Assembly: GCA_003344405.1 (NCBI GenBank)
Contig: NOWV01000036.1
Span: forward strand, 434,001 to 498,000
Origin: Trichoplax sp. H2
Taxonomy: Eukaryota; Placozoa; Uniplacotomia; Trichoplacea
Direction of reading: 5' to 3'
Length of the DNA: 64,000 nucleotides
Shown: positions 48,966 through 62,210 of the stretch, one piece after another
Numbering within the stretch: position 1 is the first letter of the stretch
Layout of the letters: every line of letters begins with the position of its first letter
The notes under the pieces: generated by a model
The model's database searches: none
What the model was told of the DNA's origin: nothing
Seen by the model: only the letters and a program-made list of their open reading frames with translations
Program-made: the position numbers and the translations under genes

Positions 48966-51900
48966 ATACTGACAAAATGGACATTAATTTAAAAATAGAG
49001 CCGCCATGAATTCATCTCAAAAATACTTGACAACATAGAGATGGTTTAATGCCGCCGAGTTCCTATCGTAATATCAGTAGGTAATAACTTTTACAGTCTA
49101 TGGGATAATTTAATTATCTTAGTTAAATGATAACTTGTATCACAACTCGTAAACAAAATTGTTATGATCGTGACGTATGATACTCATGATGAGACTGCAT
49201 ACACAATTCCATAAACAAGTTAAAATTTAGAGATTGAGTAATAAAGGTAAATAAAGAAATCATGAAAATTATCCAGGTACAGTTTGATAATAAAATTTGT
49301 TATATCAACTGTACATAGCGCGTAGATCATACAAAGAGTTTTATAATAACGAATATGTAAATTTTATTGCTGATTTTTAAACGATTGAGATATTATGCCA
49401 TAATGTAACTAGCTTTGACAGTTATGGATAAACTTCTTACAATAACAGATCTTAGAAAAGAAGGACTACGATCAATACTAACAGCAAAGCGTAGGCGCTT
49501 AAAGATCTTATCTAACTTGTTTTCAACATCAAGATTGTAAACAACTTCATCAAATGCTTTCACAATTTAGTATGAGAATGAAATTCTATGACGTATATCA
49601 TATTCAATGGAGCTGAATTCAATATGCTTGAATTATCATAAACATTACTTATGCATACCAATTGTATATTATTTTTAACAACCCTAGATTGTGGTATTAC
49701 TTTTGGCGTTATATCAAATTTACTTCCACACAACAAGTTGATAACAATAGCTTATCTAGCAGGGTGACTACAGGTTTATTCCATAATGCAACAGTGCAGA
49801 GATGTAATATATCTTCCTGTAAGATATTTAGTTATAATAAAAGGCAATAAATGCAAAAAAATTCGTTATAATATGAGCTTAATAAATGCATTAAGCGAAA
49901 TTATAGCAAGGTGATATCGTAAGCTTACACAAATGTTGGCAGCAAAGTAGTAACTACAAGCCATTTTCTAGACTTAGGCATTTGCCTATGGTGCGATTCC
50001 AGAAAAACGATAAATATACCGTATCTTCAGTTAAAACGTATACTCCCAAACAGAAAATATGTATTAAAAGTAGACAAAAAGTTGTCTTACAAACGTCAAG
50101 TGAGCACTTTCTCTATATAAGGTTATCTAATCAAAATTAAATCAAATTATTTTTTAATACAAAAGAAAGCATAATCTACAGTTTTATTTGGCAGTGTACG
50201 AAAATATATAACAAGTGAGAAATATTATCTGTACATAAAAATATATTACCTAAAAAATAAGTCAAAAATTTTCCTAAAAATTTTCCTATGTAAAGTCAAA
50301 TCCTAGCAGATTTCTCGGCTAAATGAATTATAAAAGAAAATTTTCTGTTGATCAACGAGTTCATAAATCATTCAATAGGTACCAGATCGTTTTAATCCTT
50401 AGCTAGGATTTCCTAATATTTCTTGATACAATAAATATCATAGAATTAATCATTTAATTATATGAAAAAGAAAATTATGACTCCTTAGACTTGTAATAGC
50501 CGTGAAAATGTCATAGCTGTTACTAATCTCACATGTAATTTTGTTTATATACGGCTGATTGCATGGTAAAAGATCGGTTAAACTGATGATCAGTGACATT
50601 ACGCTAGAAATTACTTCAACTCTGCAAAAGCATTTAAATTATAAAGACGCGATGACGCACAGATAAAATTAAAAAAATAAAATGAGATATTTTCAAGAAA
50701 CTCCATTTGTTTAAGAATTAATAGATTCACTTTCATAGTCTCACTGCTATGGATACGTATTCTAAACCGACAACAATGCGATATTGTTTCAAAGTTAATA
50801 TCAATAGGTATACCAAAGCTATAGATTAATCTATAGTTGTTGACATATTACTAAGGCAATATCTAAACAGTAATGTTTGACTTTGTTGTAACTACCCCAC
50901 CTTCGTAACACATTATTACAGTAATTATTTAAAATCACCCCCATTGGCTATCGATCAATAATGCTTGAATATGTACTGAGTTAATATTCTATATCGCTAT
51001 ACGGGAATTTTAGTTCATATTCAGATTGGAATATAAAATCGACGTTTATCATTAATTAATTTTATACCGTCATATACTAATGATCTCAGGGATTATCTTA
51101 ATTACTTATTTATTAACAATGTACAATATTGGCGACTGATGTTAGCTAGGAATTGATTATTGCCAAGATGCTTTCAGGTTTATATTGTATTATGTACATA
51201 AAGAAATTCCGATAGCATTAAATGAAGGAACTTTATAGAATAATTTTTGCCATACGGACATTTTCTTGCCTTCAAAGGATTAATAAGTGTTGAAAGATTG
51301 TTAAGATTTCATAGAGAAGTTATCTATAAAATTCCCTGAGTTGCCATGATTTACATTATGTTATTGATAAGTAAAACGAATAAATAGTTGCTTCAATATA
51401 ATGCATATGAATTGTGCACCCGATCACTTTTTAAGGTTAAATGTTACAGAAATAATATAAGGGTAATTTATGATTGGAAATGGCAATGTTTCTTTCCGTT
51501 AGAATATTAAAACTTCACTATAGATAAACAGTACGAAATAATTTTAAAGAAGTTTATTCTGCAAATGTGGATTCTAAGCTTTTATGGCAAATGTTTAGAA
51601 ATTTTAAAGGAAAGTATTCATGAGCTTAACAACTATTTCTATGATATTGTCTATGCTCGAGAATTGTTGACATTAACGACCACCTGTAGGGGGTAGTTGT
51701 TATACCTATGTTCCTTTTATGTGAGAAATGACGAAAGATATTTCATAATTTATCGCAGCATGTATTGCCATTCTATTCATCTGGCTTAGTTACCAAACTA
51801 AGAAACAATTAGACCATTATAATTTTGGGGCCGCCTATTTATGGGAATTAGTGCTGCTATTGTAATTTCTTTTCCTATATAAAGACTGGATACCACCGGG

Positions 51901-52154
51901 AAGATCATTTAATTATTTTTTGGAAACAGACACTTAAATCTTAAAATCTTGTTTACCGGATAGTCTAATTACCCTATATCTAGCATTTCAAACGCTAGCA
52001 CCTTTCTAATAGAAAGTTTGATGCAAAGATCCGAAAGTTGTATCAAGTTTACAATAATTTGTGTAATTTACTTAACCATCAGTACTATTACGTTGCCCGT
52101 ATTATAATTTTCGCTAGTCATAATCGGTTAAATCCTTACAAGTTTCAATCACTC
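48966..52154. other. 3.2 kb AT-rich region, no recognised gene
   Basis: This lies between CYTH copy 1 and the second transgelin-like gene. It includes one copy of a dispersed repeat pair (49420-49790, listed separately). The remainder is AT-rich with stops in all frames. I saw no exon with conserved motifs. Confidence 0.4.
49420..49790 (+). repeat. Dispersed repeat, copy A (partner at 53590-53940)
   Basis: About 370 bp shares an ordered set of motifs with 53590-53940: TTACAATA-C-GATCTTAGAA, AAGAAGGACTA, AA-GCATAG/AGGC-TT, TTGT-AACA-C, GA-CTGAA-TCAA-AT-CTTGA, ATTATCA-AAACATTAC, then a TTATATC-TATTTACTTC block. In the partner copy the first part is open (KLPTIADLRKEGLRTT); here the equivalent frame is broken. 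The element type is unknown. Confidence 0.65.
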
Positions 52155-53589
52155 ATGAGAGACAGCATGTCAGAAAATTTCAAGGCAAATGTAAGTTTGA
52201 TCAGTTTTCAGGGTCTTCTAAGCGGTTGTTGTAATAGCAATGAAAGTTTAGATTACATACATTGCGTTATTTTAACATGATTAGCATTTTTGGATAATTT
52301 ACAGTCTTTAACACAGGTATTTACAGTCTGATATAGACGTAGCTTTGATTTAACTTCGACGTACAGTATACAGTATTTAGTTAGGGAGATCAGTAACTGG
52401 TTAAGCATAACTTGTTGAATAATATGAAAAGTTTCTTTTATGCTTTGAATGGTAGAACAACAATTCCTATCGTAAAAGGGAGAAAAGGGCTTTGGCTTGG
52501 ATTGAAGCCGTTAACGGTAAAAAAAACTTTGGCTGGACTATACCGGGAAAACTAAGAGATGGTGTTGCCTTATGCAAGTAAGTATTGCAGTACACTGTTA
52601 TTTATGATTATTGCCAAGTTAATAATAGCAGACTTAAGTATCTATCGTTTGGGTAAGTACAGGCGGTTAAAAATGAGTAAAAGATGTACATTACAGAATA
52701 ATAACAATTTCTTTCTGGTCCTCATTGTGGATGCAAATAGTAGGTCAAGACAAGTTTCACATTACATAACTTACATGGGGCTGGTTGTCTAATATCATGA
52801 GATTATAAGTTTTCATATTTAATTATTGAGCGACTGTAGCAGCTATTGCGCATTAGTACTACTACTAATTGATGGATTTATTAGGCAACCTAACAGGCCA
52901 GTAAAATTTATTACTACAGCCGATATAGCTGCCCAATAGGTTAATTCTAATTTGAAAGTACCAAGAAGTTTCCATCTAATTAAACTATGAGAGAGTACAA
53001 TATATTAATAATTTAGCTAAAAGAAGTTTAATTATTCTCCTGGCCTTTCAGAACTGACCTTATTCAATTTAAAGCTTAGTTGGCATAAATTTAGTCGATA
53101 GAAATTTTATTATCCCAGCTAATAATCTGGCAATAACTAATGTTATTATGGATCTAACTATAACCCTCAATAATTAGCTATAGAGATACGTACAACTAAG
53201 ATATCATAAACTCTCAGTTAAACTGATCTGTTTATTTATGTGATCGAAGGATTTCAAACAATAAGAATTGATCAAATTTAAGTTGAAGTATAGATTAAGC
53301 CACTTTTCTAACCAACTATCTGGATGTGTTGCGGGTGCAACAGTTAAGTAATAAGGTTTGGCACCCTGTAGAGAATACGTTCTTTAGTTGAACTTAGTAG
53401 AATACAATAGAGTGAAGATTACGTGACTACGGATACAGTTAATAAGTATTAGGACTTATTGCGGGAGGTTATAACAAAACCTGTTCTACTAACTGTAATT
53501 AGAGTATAGATCAGACAAGTAATTTTATATTGGCCGATTTTACTACTGATTCTCTACAGATTGAGATACTACATAATAATACAACAAAC

Positions 53590-53940
53590 TCTGGCAGACA
53601 AGGAAAACTTCCTACAATAGCCGATCTTAGAAAAGAAGGACTAAGAACAACAATAGCAGAAAAGCATAGCTTGAATAAGTTATTTAAATTGTTTACAACT
53701 CTACGATTTCCGAACAACATCACTTAATACTTACAGAACTTAGTATCAGAATAAAATACTACGATTAGTATTATATTCTACGAAGCTGAAATCAACATAC
53801 TTGAATTATCACCAACATTACATATATATATACCTATCGTTAATAGCCCCAGATTTTTTATTATTTTTAAGTTATATCTTATTTACTTCTACATAACATT
53901 TTGTCAACAACAGCTTATATAACAGCTTCATTACAGAAGT
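53590..53940 (+). repeat. Dispersed repeat, copy B, partly open reading frame
   Basis: This is the partner of 49420-49790, inside an intron of the second transgelin-like gene. An open frame from 53530 to 53727 reads through the repeat start (DLRKEGLRTTIAEKHSLNKL). It matches no family that I recognise. Copy A shares the DLRKEGLRS reading for a short distance before diverging, so the pair could derive from an old coding sequence or a non-autonomous element. Confidence 0.6.
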
Positions 53941-54439
53941 CAAGTTAGTTAATTATAACTAGTTCATCAAATATCGACTACGCGGCATATTCTATTCGTC
54001 TTTAGCCTTCTAGAGAATTGCCTGTCTCTCAATAAGAACTCTTATTTATTTACAAAAATTACTTGTATTAAAAAAAGAAAACTTTGCATGATACATACTA
54101 CCATCAAATGTTTACAGATGATTAAAAGATTGATTTACCTGATAAAACTAGAATCAATCCTTATTTTTATAAGTAAAGATCGGCCGTAATGACATATAGG
54201 TTATTATAGAAATACGTCAGTAAATAATAAATAGGAAATATAGAATATAAATATGTAAGTGTAACGGTAATACGGGAATTAAGGCAAAATGATAATTTTA
54301 AGTTCTACTATATGCAACTAAAGAGAGAAAATAGTATGTTCAGTAATGGAATAAAAATCAGTTATAAATCTGCATCTAAAAATTCATCACAAGTGCTAGA
54401 CTAATCCAAAAAGTTAGATATCTGAGCATTTTTGCAATC

Positions 54440-54610
54440 ATGTTTAATGGTTCAGGTATTTCATTTTAAGTATTGATCAAGAGTTACATTTGTAATATTA
54501 ATACATGTTTAACTGTTAATATCGGATATCACATTTAGTTATGTTTCGTAGTAAATAAATATTGGGATAACGGTTTCAATAATATTGCCGATAGTTCTTT
54601 ATGTTTTACA
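54440..54610 (-). pseudogene. Degenerate copy of the last CNBD2-like exon
   Basis: Read on the minus strand, this segment resembles the end of the CNBD2-like gene and its 3' flank (29385-29560). The shared order is: GGGATA-CGGTT, TTGTTTC-like, ACAGTTAAACAT-TATTAA (encoding TVKH-L), CTC/TTGATCAATACT at the stop codon, and then similar flanking bases (GGT-CAG-TATTTC on the plus strand). A one-base deletion after the TVKH block shifts the frame, so it is not functional. It sits inside an intron of the second transgelin-like gene on the opposite strand. No other CNBD2 exon was seen nearby. Confidence 0.6.
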
Positions 54611-55482
54611 TCCACATGTTATTAAAATAACAGTAAGCTATATAAGGTTTAACAAGATGATAACAAGTATTTTACTCAATAATCAAAAAATTTTTGCATA
54701 AATAACCAATTCAATTTTCTATCCCTCGTAGCCTAATTAATAACCTCCAGCCTGGAAGTATATCACAAGTAAGCACATCTAAGATGGCATTTAAACAGGT
54801 GCAATAATCCGAATAAAAAGTATCTGTTTTAGTATTATGATACATTTTTAATTTAGATAGCGTAAACTTTTCATTATTTAATATTGCTAACTTATGCTTA
54901 ACGTATCTTGCTTTAGAGGGAAAATATTATGAGCTTTTTGAAAGTCATCTACCAATATGGTGTACCTAAGCAGGAAATTTTTAAACCTGTTGATTTACTT
55001 GAAGGATCTAATATGTTACAGGTACTGGTAATGTTCGTATGCAAAGAGAAAATGCAATATATCAAATATAAAATTAGTTTATTAAAATACGATCGACTAC
55101 TCTATATGATAGTACCTAGAGCCATTCTTTGCTTCTTTGTCGTGGTACAAATCTGACTTTAATTAATTATTTTCGCAGGTTATATGTACTATAGAGGCTC
55201 TGGGTCAGTTGGTAAGGATTAATTTAAATATAGCTAGATAGAGATTTTTTTAACATAAATTACAAATTGTAAACAGTAGGAATATTAAACAGAAGAAATA
55301 TTTGGAATCATATTATATTCATTAATTTATTGATATATTCGTCTTGACTCTGCTGCTTATAGGCTCATAAAAAAGGTTACAAAGGACCGGCTTTGAATGA
55401 TAAAGTAATTCCACTGAAATGTGTATCCTTTTCTGAACAAATTTGTAAGGATTTAGCTTTAGATTTCGTGAACTTAATATGA

Positions 55483-57420
55483 TAGAATTGATAATAATTG
55501 TGCTCGACATCGTATTATCTTTTTATTTAAATTATCTTATTTCAATTTAAAATAGATATTGTGGATTAAGCTATCATTCCAATATGTAAAAACAACCATG
55601 ATGTATGATCGATGGGTCCGAGAGATCTGGGAACGACCGATTACTAAGAGTCTATTCTAATGGCAGGCCAACTTGTTAGCAAATATCTTACTTATCGGGA
55701 GAACTTTTAAATTTGCTACCGTTATCTATATCATAAATTTAGAATAGCATCTTATTCTGAATAACCTTTACATTTTGAAATCATAATTTGTTTCGTCTGA
55801 AAATGATATTTCAGGGCATTATACTTGCTTCAATATATTTGTATAGCCAAGGCTTATTTAAAGCTATCAATTCTTGTATATAACTTGCACATTATAAAAG
55901 ACGCCAGTGTACATATTTTTTACTACTAAGACATTTTTGAAATTCATTGAAAGTCTATCTAAAATTAAAGAATTTGAATACTTGTTCTGTATATATTTTT
56001 CTTTATGACTTTGATTAAATCTATTTTCCATTTTAACTTTGATACGATTTAGTCATTGCAATCCCAACGCTAGAGTCATGTCGTTTCGATACACATTTTA
56101 CAATACGTCATTAATTTTCGCACTTCTGCTGTTAAATTACCGTACTGTCACGTAGGTAAGATATAAATTATGTTTATTATTCAAATATATCAACTTTATG
56201 TCATGGCCATATCCCTAGTGCTTTGAATGGCATGTTATACACGTCTATTAAATAATAATCCCCTCCTACTGCTAAGTTATGTTGGAAGGATCAATAAGAA
56301 ATATTGCTGTAGGGAAAATTAATATGGCAGGCATGGCGGGTTTTTTATCAGCTTCAAGTAATATGAAATTAATTGTTAGGTGTGTCTATCATATTGTGTC
56401 TCGGAGTCGGCGAAAGAGATGAGAAGAGAATTTATAAATTGCATATGTGCATTATAAATAATTTTGAGACTCCTTTTATAAGAAAGATCGTATATTTTTT
56501 TCGCAAATATTATTGAGATACTCGCAAGATTTAATCAGCTCGCTGAGTTGGGGCTAATAATTACTAGATTAATTAATAGATGTCTTGACTGAACCTTGCA
56601 GTGATTTGACTCCATTTCATAGAGTATAAAATATATTGTGATAAACCTTTTACAGCAAGTATTAGACGGACATCAGTATTCTGATTAGAACGTAAAAATT
56701 ATCCTACATTCTATTAAGAATAAAGAGCTAATAGTAAGTGATCAGTAAATTTGAAATGTAAGGCTAACAGTTCTGTAATTGTAGACAGTTTACTTTTACA
56801 ATAGTCTGGTAACCAATAAATAACACAGCACGATATAAAATTAACAATGCAATAGAAGATTTTGCTGATTATGGTCATTAATGCTTTATTAATCAGTGAA
56901 ACATTGGAATAATAGAATACGAACAGAATAAAAACGAAGCAAAAGGATCTTAATAAAGACATTCTTAAATGCATATTTGCAATTATCTTACCCACACCTA
57001 AAATTAAAATAATGCAAGTGTTTTGTTTCTTTATTACTCTACTTACTTTGTTAGTTAGTTTTATTCAAACTTTACCTCTTGCTCATACGATTGAGCAAAG
57101 TAGTCATAGAAATACTATTTTTTACGGGAAATTTTAATCAAATCATAGCCGAATAGACACTATTGACTGGCTTTGAATTCGAAATAAAGTTTTCAACTAC
57201 TTTGCCGCGTGACTTCAGATTAAGTACTAAGGGAATATTTTCTGGTAGAAACTTTTTCATTTATGCCTTGGATTAGATCTCAACAGAAGAAATTTGAAGC
57301 CGTTTAGATTTATTTATCCAATTAGTCGTTGGAATTGATGTAAACATACCAAAGATGACTTTCGCTGAACCTAGTTGAATCGGTTAATAACGATTTGTAT
57401 TAGAAACTATAAATGGAGCT
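55483..57420. other. Intergenic AT-rich region, no recognised gene
   Basis: 1.9 kb of AT-rich sequence. The minus-strand frame 56714-56995 is hydrophobic but looks incidental in this composition, and I found no splice partner or motif. Confidence 0.35.
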
Positions 57421-57465
57421 ACCCATTCAAAATAAACGATCATTACATACATTGCGAAACAAATT

Positions 57466-58215
57466 AAGCTAGATCTTTGATTTCCTCGATTGCATTCTAT
57501 TCTTAGTAGAGTGCAAACTCTATTAGCGCAGCTTAAAGATTGTATCAATAATACACTTAACTACGTAAAGGGAAATCTTGAAACTAGTGTTGAATGGACC
57601 CTACAACGTACTGATATAGAATCGATCTTAGTAAAAAAATTAAGCAATTATAACGAATACTTCCACGTAGTTTGCATAAGCACCATGCGAATAATACCAT
57701 TTCTCAATTTCTTAAAAAAGACTATTGTGCAATAGGAAACAATCTAATCTAGCTCTTTGATTTCCTTAACTGTTTTCTATAGTTAGTGCCCTACAATATA
57801 CTGAAATAAAATCTATCAAAAAGTTAATTAAAGATGACCAACACTAAGGCAAAGTTTGTATAAACACCATGACAATTATGCCATTTCTTAATCATCTGGA
57901 TGAAGACTATCGGACAATATGTAGCAAACTATGCTAGCCCTTTGGTTTCATTGATCATATTCTATTCTTGGTACCCACAACGTAATGATATAGAATCTAT
58001 GTAAGTAAAAAATTAAGTAAAATTGACTAACACTACCATACAGTTTGTACAAATATCTTGTCAATAATGCTGCCATCTCTTAATCCTTTGGAAAAGACTA
58101 TTATACTATATGAAAAAAAAACTAAGCTAACCCCTTTATTTCCTTGACTCTATTCTATTCTTGTTATCCTGCATCATGCTGACGTAGAATCTATATAAAA
58201 TTTAATTAAAGATAT
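57466..58215 (+). repeat. Tandem repeat, about 185-280 bp unit, four copies
   Basis: Units start at AAGCTAG-TCTTTGATTTCCT near 57466, 57748, 57930 and 58123. Each then has ATTCTATTCTT, CCTACAACGTACTGATATAGA, ATCTATGTAAGTAAAAAATT, AATACTTCCA-GTAGTTTG and ACCATGACAATAATGCCATT in order, with losses in later copies. Only the first, longest unit retains an open frame (57490-57735, 81 codons, including DIESILVKKLSNYNEYFHVV). The others carry stops, so the array may derive from an ancestral coding exon. Confidence 0.8.
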
Positions 58216-58654
58216 CAAATCCGACATTTTACATTAAAAATATAATGACTAAATATCACACAGCATGGTCCATGATGGCCCATTCAATTATAAATAGCAT
58301 AACAGACATAACAGCCTTTTAGGCTGTTAATATGATGAGTGTGGTGATTAAATCTACAACTGACTGCATCCGACTAATACAGTTTATTAGGACTATTTCA
58401 AGTTGAATAATATGGCAGATACATACCTTTGTATACACCTTGGATTCATGCGGAGAAAGAAAACATTATAGCAATTATCTTATTTATTCATTCAAAGCAC
58501 CCAGACTATATCATGGCGAGTTCTAATTATGTATCGTATAGCGTTGTTTTAGGCTACGTAAAAGTTTAATTGTGCTTGAAAAAAGTCAAGGATTAAAATT
58601 CAATACATGAATGCCTAGAGTCAAAGTAGCAACTCTTCTGTTACTATTTTATGC

Positions 58655-58850
58655 AAAGGTGCTAGTTAAGTAATTATTTTCAAAAGCGCTACCACGTATT
58701 TCAAGAATGATGTTGATTAAGTAAATTATTATTAAAAGTGCTGGTACATATTACAAGAAATGGTGTTGATTAAGTAAATTATTATTAAAAGTGTTGCTAT
58801 ATATTTCAAGAAATAATGTTGATTAAGTAAATTCTTATAAATTTTATTCA
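58655..58850 (+). repeat. Short tandem repeat, about 58-bp unit, about 3.5 copies
   Basis: TGTTGATTAAGTAAATTATT followed by ATTAAAAGTGCT, a TATTTCAAGAAAT block and the next TGTTGATTAAG occurs at about 58711, 58768 and 58820, with a more diverged copy (GCTAGTTAAGTAATTATTTT) at about 58660. It is noncoding. Confidence 0.85.
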
Positions 58851-61800
58851 GCTGTTTATCGAATATCATTAACCATGCTTTATTACTGTATATAGTAGGA
58901 TGTCGAAGTGAATACAGTTTTATTGAATGCCGTAAAGTAGGATATAACTACAGTTCTAATAGCTAGCTGGAAAAGACGTGTTTTAAATGATAAATTTATA
59001 AAAGAAATGGATAATTATAACTCTAAGATAATTTGTAGCTAAAGTATAATATTGCCATCCGATTTTAAAAATAATAAAGACCTTGGACGACGGTCTTGAA
59101 GAAAGTTCATCGATTTGATGACTTCTACTATATGAATGGACAGATACTGGCCGAAATGATTTCGCTTTTTGTGATAGAGAAATATAGGAGTAATTTTAGT
59201 TTTGCTTTATGTTGTTAAGAATGTTATCCGCCTCTTTTTCGCTACAAGACATACAAAGAAAGGGTTTGTATAGAATTTATCTAATTCTTTTAAATTAGCA
59301 TCTACTGGATAGTCGCCATTATGTAGGATAGAACTAAGGTACTTACCATACTACAGAGATCGATAGATCATAGCTAGTTTCGTGTTTAAAATTCAGAAGG
59401 GACTAAATGATTACTGGAAGCAGATTTAGTAGCCATTTAAAGATTGATGCGAATCCGTTTAGAAGGAAAATAAATACTTTTATTGTAAGCTAATAACGTA
59501 AGTAAGTTGGCTGCGGTGGAGCAAGGTGTAAACTGTCTTGAAGTAACATGAAAATGATGAACACAGTAACTATTGCAAATAAATGAATTAGAGATAAATC
59601 GTTAGCATTTACAACTTTATGAGACGAAATACATGCAGAAAATAGGATTGCACAGTTTGATACAATATAGACCGCAATAGTCTCTGTAGTAGCAAAGACT
59701 GTAAGTATTGTAAATAATTAAACATGTCAAGCTATATTTATCCATAGTACGTCAAGACTGTAATAGGACCTCTGTTTTTGGACAATTTAGAGAATGCTTA
59801 TAGTAAGTATATACTACAAACGCAATACAATCTTAATACACTACAAACTGCTGCTGCAAATTAACCATGATCTATTGCTAATACTCAAGCAGTCCAGAGA
59901 GGATTATTCTTATTTTTGTGATAAGGATGGTTTAGAATAGGAAAGAATAGCAAAATTATTATGACGTATATCCCTCTATATGTCAATAGCATATCTTGGA
60001 TTTTGGATCAACTACCTTCTCAAGGCGTTAATACTAAATTTAATGTCCATTGCTAATCTTGATTTTACCAATTATAGTTACCATACATAATCTAATGCCA
60101 GACACTATGTTAAAATATACGAAAATACACAGAAATATCGTTACTTTGAGAACTTTAACGGCCAGTGAACAAATTGAACTGCTTCTATGACCTTAAATAA
60201 ATAATTAAAGCATTAGAATTTCATCGCAGCAAGTTATACTCTTATTAAATTTTCTATGTCGTATAACAATACCATATTAATTAAATGAGTATATAATTTT
60301 ACTCGTCGCAGTTTTTGCACACTATGCTAGAATTTGAAGATTTCATGGTTCTACAAACTTTAATCCTATGATCAGCCTTTAAAACAGAAATCTTTAAATC
60401 ATATATTACGTACGTATGTCAACAGAGAGTCAGAATATGGTAATCAGTTCATCGTAGAATGGATTGTCTTTACATCACTGAAAAAGGGATGGGCTGTGTT
60501 ATATGACTTAAGTTATCATTTAATTTATCGTTTGTTAGAACAAATGAAGCATCTTATTAAGTTGATTTGTTCAAGGACGCAATTTCAAGCACTCATACGC
60601 AAAAAGTAGAACTTGATTAACCTTTTCAAAGTTGAGACATCAATTATAATAATATTTATTTGAAGAAGCTACTAGAAGATATAAGATGGGAGTAATCTGC
60701 TTCATTAGACAGAGAATAAGAACTTAAATACTTAATATTGATTTGAATTGATTTAGAGATTGATATAGTAATAGATTAATTTCAGTTACTAAGAGTAAAA
60801 TTAGAAACTTATCGCAGCATGCAATGCAAATCTTTACAGCTTATTTTATATTTTAGATATATTGATTATAAGATAGAGGTCGTAATAAGTATGATAGATC
60901 ACAAAATGGAATAAGAGTTTACTTCTTTCTTTATTTAGTCGAAATCATTGCGGAGTAATTTGTCACTAGGTTTTAGAATAGTACTCTCAGAACGGTAAGC
61001 TTGTTTATTTTCTATTGAAATTATGATTACTTCTAAGAAATGACTGCAATTCTGCATACAGGCGAATTTAGATTAATTTATACCTATTTCTAAGAAATTA
61101 GTTTCCTGTGTAATGAAGGTTATTTATCAGCACAATATACAGATAGTATAATTGAAAATCAAACTAATTAGCTAATTATTAAATAATCAAATGATTTTAA
61201 GTTTAAAAGTCTAATATTTATAAATTTGCGTGCTGAAGAATCAATAAATTATGTGAGTAGACAAAATGAATGCTAATGTTAACATTGGAGTAGTCGTCAT
61301 CATCTTCTTATTCACGTTTTAGAGAGCTTTATACGATAGAAGATAAACATTAACGCAAATGGAACTATTTGAATCCTCTTCCACACGCCAAATCAATTTA
61401 CATTAATTAGTCATTATTTCCATATAAGAAAAATTTGTATTGGACGGTATATTTGTTTAAAGCGTTATTCATTAAATAATACGATTTAAGACTATTCAAT
61501 AGCTACAATAATATCATTATTTTCACACCAAAACTGGTTAAATAAATTTTATAAGGCCGTCATTCGTTGTTATTTAATTAGGACGTACTTATAACTTGAT
61601 CATGTAATCAATTTTAGCGTTGTTCTATCGAAACATCGTTGATCGGTAACCTGTTCGATAATTTTGATTTTAAAAAATTTTATTTAATGTAATGCCTTGG
61701 CCAGATTTCTTTCAAGTGATATTGTTAGTGAAAAATGATGCAAGCATTGACAAACAATGCAATTTAAGCGCTATCTACGAAGGTCATGACACATTGAAAC

Positions 61801-62210
61801 AAAGATTGCTTCAATTCTATCTTGGCATTTCTTCTTAGTTTATTATTTCCAATGGAATCTTTGTAATCATTCATGGAGCTTTTTCGTAATACGAATAAAT
61901 TATAAAGTAGAACGCTAATAAGTTGAAGGAGAGCGTAATTATTATTGTTACGTTTAAAATATTCAAACCATCTTCCAATGATATAGCTGATATTTTAATG
62001 GATCAATATCACATGAGTCAGAAAAGCATTACTTTTATGGGAATAGTAAATAATTTCTGATTCTATTCTTTACTATTATGTAAATATTTATTCTGTCTTA
62101 CATGCAACTTAATTATTAAGGGGAATGATACATAAATATCATAGTTGTATAGTAAAGTAATCACTTTTTTAACGAGGGAAATCGCTGAGCATCATTTTAA
62201 TAGTGACAAA
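58851..62210. other. 3.4 kb AT-rich region upstream of CYTH copy 2, no recognised gene
   Basis: Stops occur in all frames. No open frame longer than about 60 codons and no recognisable exon was found. Its last part should hold the promoter of CYTH copy 2. Upstream exons of that gene could exist but were not found. Confidence 0.35.

Larger units (their letters stand above)
52155..55482 (+). pseudogene. Second transgelin/calponin-like gene, truncated and probably decaying
   Basis: Exons on the plus strand mirror those of the intact transgelin at 38555-42673. They are 52155-52190 (36 nt, ATG), 52456-52577 (REKRALAWIEAVNGKK, LRDGVALCK), 54917-55021 (105 nt, IYQYGVPKQEIFKPVDLLEG), 55179-55211 (33 nt, VICTIEALGQL) and 55363-55482 (HKKGYKGPA, SFSEQ). 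Exon lengths 36, 105 and 33 and all their phases equal those of the intact gene. The exon that should carry 'LINKLSPGS...PFKQ' is not clear. The best candidate begins at 52885 (NRPVKFITTADIAAQ) but meets an in-frame TAG at 52937-52939. The last exon stops before the calponin-like repeat. The gene therefore looks like a diverged duplicate that is a pseudogene, or makes a CH-domain fragment. Introns contain a CNBD2 exon remnant and a dispersed repeat. Confidence 0.7.
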
